Source of the DNA: Eubacterium sp.
GTDB taxonomy: Bacteria; Bacillota; Clostridia; Lachnospirales; Lachnospiraceae
NCBI GenBank assembly: GCA_017472565.1
Contig: JAFUPY010000091.1
Coordinates: forward strand, 1-64,000
Direction: 5' to 3'
Length of the DNA: 64,000 nt
This document shows positions 59,645-64,000 of this stretch, piece by piece (position 1 is the stretch's first letter; each line of letters starts with the position of its first letter). A program made the position numbers and the translations under genes. Under the pieces are notes generated by a model that saw only the letters and a list, made by a program, of their open reading frames with translations, was not told where the DNA came from and did no database searches.

Positions 59645-59708
59645 AGGAAAACAGGCTATTATGTGTGTGTTTCTCGGAGGGGACATAATAGCCTGCGTAA
59701 CTTTTCCT
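59645..59708 (-). promoter_or_regulatory. Long intercistronic hairpin between the two dehydrogenase genes
   Basis: AGGCTATTATGT (59653-59664) pairs perfectly with ACATAATAGCCT (59683-59694), and AGGAAAA (59645-59651) with TTTTCCT (59702-59708). On the minus strand it is followed by TTTTCC. It may be a processing site or partial terminator inside the 225-base gap; I see no gene there. Confidence 0.6.
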
Positions 59709-59799
59709 AAAGAGGTGACTGCTCTATCGTTTAGAACAATCGATTGAAAAAAATCTAGCATGTCGCTTTTATACAATTCCAAAACGCAACCTTACGGAT

Positions 59800-60975
59800 T
59801 TATTTCACTTCTACCCATGCATTTTCATCGTTGGATTTCAAAATCGCACTGCAAACACGATCCAACTGATAACCAACTTCAAAACAAGTAGATGGTTCAT
59901 AGCCTTCTGTAATTGCTTTCGCAAATTCGTATGCTTCAATGGCTTTTAATTCACCATAACCAATATTCATACCTGGAATATTCCATGTTACATCACCATG
60001 AGGATTTGCCGGACCAGTATAAATCTTTTTGAATCCTCTTGCGCCATCTTCATCATCCATACCATAGCAAACTTCCAGTTCGTTTAATCTTTCATAATTC
60101 CATGTGATAGAACCTTTCGTTCCGTGCACTTCGATTGTAATGTAGTTATTGCGTCCCCAAGCCATACGTGTTGCTTCAATACTACCAACAGCACCGCTTT
60201 CATATTTGCAGAGAACACTTACTTCATCGTCAACATCGACTGCCTGTTTTTTCGCATCATCTCCAAGTTTTACTGTACCAAGAAGATCCACGCCGCCTTC
60301 CTGTACAGGTCGTTCTTTGATATATGTTTTTACGATAGATACGATATCCGTAACATTGCCTGCCAGATACTGTGCAATATCAAGAGCATGTGTAAAAATA
60401 TCTCCCAAAGTACCTGCACCAGCAGTTTCCTTTACAAATCTCCAGGATAATGGAGAACGTGGGTCAGCAGACCAGCTCTGTAAATACTGTGCACGAACAT
60501 TTGTCAATTCACCAATTGCACCACTTTCGATGATTTTCTTTGCTTCATCAATGGCCGGCACTCGACGATACTGATATCCGCACATAGAATAAACACCTTT
60601 TTTTGCAGCTTCTGCTGCCGCTGCTGCCATTGCTTCCGCCTGTTCCTCTGTTGCAGACATTGGTTTTTCACAGATTACATGTTTCCCTGCATTTAAAGCC
60701 GCAATTGATGGTTCTGCATGATCACAGTTTGGTGTACATACACATACAATGTCGATTTCCGGATCATTGATAATCTCGCGCCAATCCGTGCACCAGTTCT
60801 GGAAATCAAATCTATCGGCAAAATCCTCAGCAATTTCCGGAACAATATCACAAACTGTTTTGAAAACCGGAAGATATGGCGCATCAGGGAACAATTTTGG
60901 CATATTAGACATCGCAACACAATGTGCCTTTCCCATGAAACCAGCACCAATTAATCCAACATTCATTTTCTTCAT
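59800..60975 (-). CDS. Gfo/Idh/MocA-family dehydrogenase 2
   Basis: 391 residues. Rossmann domain GLIGAGFMGKAH, EKPMSATEEQAEAM with the catalytic lysine, YRRVPAIDEAKKII and the substrate-site LGDIFTHALDIAQYL (histidine). This is the longer Gfo/Idh/MocA type common in sugar catabolic clusters. It lies 61 bases downstream of the permease gene. Confidence 0.92.
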   Translation of the reverse strand: MKKMNVGLIGAGFMGKAHCVAMSNMPKLFPDAPYLPVFKTVCDIVPEIAEDFADRFDFQNWCTDWREIINDPEIDIVCVCTPNCDHAEPSIAALNAGKHVICEKPMSATEEQAEAMAAAAAEAAKKGVYSMCGYQYRRVPAIDEAKKIIESGAIGELTNVRAQYLQSWSADPRSPLSWRFVKETAGAGTLGDIFTHALDIAQYLAGNVTDIVSIVKTYIKERPVQEGGVDLLGTVKLGDDAKKQAVDVDDEVSVLCKYESGAVGSIEATRMAWGRNNYITIEVHGTKGSITWNYERLNELEVCYGMDDEDGARGFKKIYTGPANPHGDVTWNIPGMNIGYGELKAIEAYEFAKAITEGYEPSTCFEVGYQLDRVCSAILKSNDENAWVEVK

Positions 60976-61036
60976 AAAAATATCCTCCTAAATTTATATT
61001 AATTGTGTTATAAGTTTTCATCCAACTACCTTTATA

Positions 61037-62002
61037 CTAATGTCTCTTTTTACGCTGAACGATATTACTTAATGCAACTGCAAAGATGATGATCGCACCA
61101 TTTACAACCGTCTGCTGCGCGGAAGAAAGGCCTGCAAGAATCAGCGCATTACTGATCATACCCATCAAAAGGGAACCCGCCAATGCACCAATCATAGAAC
61201 CAGTACCACCACTCATTGCAGCACCACCCAGTACAACTGCAGCGATAACGGACATTTCATCGCCATCACCAAAGGAGTAACGTCCAGACTGCATACGTGC
61301 TGCATACATGATACCTGCGAAGGATGATAATGCACCTGAAATCATGAATACACGCATCTTAATTCTGTTGACTTTGATACCAGAATATCCTGCTGCCAGT
61401 TCGTTGCCACCAGTAGCCAGCGTATAACGTCCAAATGGTGTTTTTCTAAATACGATAAAACCAATCACATAGAAAACGATGGTCCACAAGATCAATACGG
61501 ATATCTTTCCAATATAACCTGTACCAAAAATCGTATTGAATGTCTGATTCTTAATAGGCACCGCTGCTGTATTGGTAATCCACATGGCCAGACCTCGAAC
61601 GACCTGCATCATACCCAACGTGGCAAGGAAGGACGGCAGTCGAAGTTTTGTTACCAGCAGTCCGTTTGCAGCACCTACCGCAACACCCCAGAAGATACCT
61701 ACAATGAGCGCCAGGATAATGCTGTCTGTTGACTGTAGTACAAGGGCTACCAGCATTGCTGTCATCGCTGCATTGGCACCAACGGTCAGGTCAATCTGAC
61801 CGGCTCCAAGAACAAATACACCGGCAACTGCCATAACAGATACCATCGCTGTCTGTCTTAAAATATTCAAAAGGTTATTTGGCGATGTAAAACCTTTACT
61901 GTGCAGAATGATTGAGAACAGAATGAACACAACCACCAGCACTATGTATACAGTGTAATTCGTCCACTGAATCTTTTTTCTATTCGCTTCTTTGGATCGC
62001 AT
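61037..62002 (-). CDS. Sugar ABC transporter permease (RbsC family)
   Basis: 321 residues with about eight to ten helices. Hallmarks are AGVFVLGAGQIDLTVGAN, LATLGMMQVVRGLAMW and AVVLGGAAMSGGTGSM. Its ATG overlaps the end of the ATPase gene by 23 bases, with a GGAGG site inside that gene. It forms the channel for the importer whose binding protein is at the window end. Confidence 0.93.
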   Translation of the reverse strand: MRSKEANRKKIQWTNYTVYIVLVVVFILFSIILHSKGFTSPNNLLNILRQTAMVSVMAVAGVFVLGAGQIDLTVGANAAMTAMLVALVLQSTDSIILALIVGIFWGVAVGAANGLLVTKLRLPSFLATLGMMQVVRGLAMWITNTAAVPIKNQTFNTIFGTGYIGKISVLILWTIVFYVIGFIVFRKTPFGRYTLATGGNELAAGYSGIKVNRIKMRVFMISGALSSFAGIMYAARMQSGRYSFGDGDEMSVIAAVVLGGAAMSGGTGSMIGALAGSLLMGMISNALILAGLSSAQQTVVNGAIIIFAVALSNIVQRKKRH

Positions 62003-63488
62003 TTTGTAATTCCTCCTCTGATTTGATGTCCCGGCGACTCATTTCACCTGTAATTCGTCCATCGAAAATCGTGATAATACGGTCACAGATTGCCATCATT
62101 TCTGTCAGTTCAGATGATACGAACAGTACACCGTGTCCCTGGTCAGCATAGCTGCGGATAATTTTGATGATTTCACCCTTTGCTCCGATATCTACACCTG
62201 CTGTCGGTTCATCTAACATCATTACTTTTGGACTGCTGTTGATCCATTTTGCAATAACAACCTTCTGTTGATTACCGCCGGATAACAATCCTATTTCCTG
62301 ATTTATGCCCTCAGCTTTTACATTCAACTGCTTCATATTTCCATTTACAATGGCATTTGCTTTTTTCTCATCCAGGAAAACTTTTTTCTTTGTCAATTTA
62401 TCCAAAATGGATAATGTTGCATTGTGCTTGATCGTATGGATCAGCACCAGCCCCTCCTTACGTCTATCTTCCGGAATCAGGGCAAATCCTGCTTTTACCG
62501 CACCTTTGGTATCTTTCACATGGATTTCCTTACCCTCCAGAAATACTTTGCCGCCAAGTTTTGGGCGCAGACCAAACAGCGTCTCCATAATTTCTGTTCT
62601 GCCACTGCCCATCAATCCTGCAAAGCCCAGTATTTCTCCTGGCTTTAAAGAAAAACTAATATCGGAAATCTTGTTATTTATTTTCAAGTGCTCCACAGTA
62701 AGTACATCTGGAGCATTCTGATCATATTCTCTTTCTACCCACTCGAACTTACTGCCTCCTCCCTGGGAACCACCCATCATATAGGAAACAATTTTGTCCA
62801 GTGTCATATTACTGATTTGTTCTGTGATTACATGCTCCCCATCCTTCAAAATCGTGATGCGGTCTGCAATCTTCAGGATCTCATTCATACGGTGTGAAAT
62901 ATACACCATAGAAACGCCTTCTTTTTTCAGTTGGCCGATCATCTCAAATAATCTGGCTGTCTCTGAATCTGAAAGTGCTGCTGTAGGTTCGTCAAACACA
63001 AGGATTTTTGCATCCTTGGAGACTGCTTTTGCAATCTCTACCATCTGACTCATGCCAACGCTCAATGTATCTACCCTTGTGTCAGGGTCCACATCAATCC
63101 CCAGTTTATCCAGAACTTCTTTCGACTTCTGGTTCATGGCTTTGGTATCCCTCATGCCATGATTAATAATCTCATTTCCCAGGAATATATTTTCAGATAC
63201 TGTCAAAGTCTGAATCAGTGACAATTCCTGGAAAATCATTCCAATACCTTTGTTTTTTGCATCTAAAGGCTTAGTGATAACGGTCTCTTCCCCATCCACA
63301 TATATCTTTCCAGTGTCAAGTGTATATACACCCGTCATGATTTTCATCAGCGTGGATTTTCCTGCACCATTGCCACCTACCAGCGCGTGCACTTCCCCAT
63401 GCTTTAATTCAAAAGGAACATCTTTCAAAACTTTCGCATCACCGAAAGATTTATTAATGCCCTCCATTTTTAATACAATCTGACTCAT
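61980..63488 (-). CDS. Sugar ABC transporter ATP-binding protein (RbsA family, two domains)
   Basis: 502 residues. Domain 1: Walker A VGGNGAGKSTLMK (about 36-48) and ILVFDEPTAALSD. Domain 2: the degenerate Walker A GLMGSGRTE usual for the family, LLSGGNQQKVV and VMMLDEPTAGVD. Start ATG 63488 follows AGGTG; the frame to 63521 runs into the intercistronic hairpin. It powers the importer with the adjacent permease. Confidence 0.94.
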   Translation of the reverse strand: MSQIVLKMEGINKSFGDAKVLKDVPFELKHGEVHALVGGNGAGKSTLMKIMTGVYTLDTGKIYVDGEETVITKPLDAKNKGIGMIFQELSLIQTLTVSENIFLGNEIINHGMRDTKAMNQKSKEVLDKLGIDVDPDTRVDTLSVGMSQMVEIAKAVSKDAKILVFDEPTAALSDSETARLFEMIGQLKKEGVSMVYISHRMNEILKIADRITILKDGEHVITEQISNMTLDKIVSYMMGGSQGGGSKFEWVEREYDQNAPDVLTVEHLKINNKISDISFSLKPGEILGFAGLMGSGRTEIMETLFGLRPKLGGKVFLEGKEIHVKDTKGAVKAGFALIPEDRRKEGLVLIHTIKHNATLSILDKLTKKKVFLDEKKANAIVNGNMKQLNVKAEGINQEIGLLSGGNQQKVVIAKWINSSPKVMMLDEPTAGVDIGAKGEIIKIIRSYADQGHGVLFVSSELTEMMAICDRIITIFDGRITGEMSRRDIKSEEELQNAIQRSE

Positions 63489-63511
63489 TTTTTCACCTGC
63501 TTTTAGAGAAT

Positions 63512-63566
63512 AAGCCTGCAATTTCCAAACTGAGGATTACTATTCCATTTTGAAAACTGCAGGCTT
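63512..63566 (-). terminator. Intercistronic hairpin between binding protein and ATPase genes
   Basis: AAGCCTGCA (63512-63520) pairs with TGCAGGCTT (63558-63566), extended by imperfect pairing of TTTCCAAA and TTTGAAAA. Similar position to the hairpin at 43921-43950 in the other ABC operon, suggesting differential expression of the binding protein. Confidence 0.65.
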
Positions 63567-63631
63567 TGTCAGTTCTTATACAACTTCAATCTCTATATTA
63601 TTTCCATCATAAAGAACGGATTTTCATTACA

Positions 63632-64000
63632 TTACTGAGCTGCTTCTGTTAACCAATCTGGAGCATCAATGTGATATACGGTTTCGTATGCTTCGCATAC
63701 ATTTGCTGTTTCTACACGTAATGCAGGGCAAACTACGAATGCTGGAGTTTCTTCACCAAGAAGAGATAATGCAGCAAGTTTTGTTTCTGCAACACCCTGG
63801 TCATATGGAAGCTGAGCGCCTACACCAAGAACAGCACCTTTTGCGATTTCTAATGCCATGTTGTTACCTAAATCGATGGTAGCAAGAGCAATCTGACCTT
63901 CTAAACCAGCAGCTCTAACAGAGGATAATACACCTTCCATTGGGATATCCCAGGAAGCATAGATACCATCGATGTTTGGATACTGTGTTAAGATAGCATC
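63632..64000 (-). CDS. Sugar-binding protein of the ABC transporter, C-terminal part (partial)
   Basis: The gene continues beyond the window; only about 123 C-terminal residues are visible. They are the last lobe of an RbsB-type periplasmic-binding protein (LTQYPNIDGIYASWDIP, IALATIDLGNNMALEI, LPYDQGVAETKLAALSLLG). The segment resembles the C-terminal domain of the regulator at 55623. It is the first visible gene of the operon binding protein / ATPase / permease / dehydrogenase 2 / dehydrogenase 1 / ThuA. Confidence 0.9.
   Translation of the reverse strand, partial: DAILTQYPNIDGIYASWDIPMEGVLSSVRAAGLEGQIALATIDLGNNMALEIAKGAVLGVGAQLPYDQGVAETKLAALSLLGEETPAFVVCPALRVETANVCEAYETVYHIDAPDWLTEAAQ

Noticed and set aside
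1..64000. CRISPR arrays, tRNA and rRNA genes, phage or transposase genes
   Set aside because: I looked for regular spaced repeats, cloverleaf sequences and transposase or integrase motifs and found none in the window.

Overview
ORGANISM. The window looks like a chromosomal segment of a spore-forming, anaerobic Firmicute, most likely a gut Clostridium-cluster XIVa / Lachnospiraceae member. The evidence is a spoIIID sporulation regulator, strong AGGAGG-type ribosome sites, sigma-A promoters, a bile salt hydrolase, ribose-type sugar ABC importers and many OmpR-type two-component systems. Coding is dense with ordinary terminators. I saw no rRNA, tRNA or CRISPR array. Genus assignment is inference.

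LAYOUT. 1-267: tail of an XRE regulator. 364-512: a structured repeat touching the stop codon of a GMP synthase ATP-pyrophosphatase gene. 510-3827: an operon purC / purF homologue / GuaA PPase-only, in which both amidotransferase-type enzymes lack a working glutaminase. 4015-8297: three hydrolases and an ATP-grasp ligase. 8735-10791: LysR regulator divergent from a YitT-family membrane protein. 10867-12253: XRE-membrane protein and macrodomain protein. 12332-24208: three paralogous membrane-anchored C39-like peptidases around two OmpR-type two-component systems and a MacB/FtsX-type ABC transporter. 24363-28335: MATE pump, bile salt hydrolase, LTA-synthase-like enzyme. 28523-30660: a type II restriction-modification pair (Eco47II-like) beside the second copy of the repeat, which again abuts a guaA stop codon (30955-32499). 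32546-40333: SLC13-like permease, NifX-like protein, SpoIIID, BFD-like ferredoxin, XRE-membrane protein, DUF1292 protein, thioredoxin system, aldose epimerase and an NSS-family transporter.

40386-51643 is one sugar-catabolic regulon read outward from a mirrored pair of promoters (46302-46474). Leftward it encodes an Old-Yellow-Enzyme-type flavoprotein, a complete sugar ABC importer and a TIM-barrel isomerase. Rightward it encodes a PfkB kinase, class II aldolase, DeoR regulator, rhamnulokinase-like kinase and a Gfo/Idh/MocA dehydrogenase. 51766-52680 is a second TIM-barrel epimerase. 52822-55428 is a Zn/Cd-type efflux ATPase, separate HMA chaperone and ArsR repressor. 55623-64000 is a second carbohydrate locus: a LacI regulator with two tandem sugar-binding domains, a ThuA protein, two Gfo/Idh/MocA dehydrogenases and another ABC importer whose binding protein runs off the window.

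MOST INTERESTING. (1) The purine operon in which PurF has lost its catalytic cysteine and GuaA has lost its glutaminase domain, suggesting ammonia-fed purine synthesis. (2) The same structured repeat at the stop codons of two divergent guaA genes about 30 kb apart. (3) A LacI regulator whose extra C-terminal domain resembles the binding protein of the transporter it sits beside. (4) The flavoprotein-led sugar regulon, whose substrate cannot be named from the sequence.
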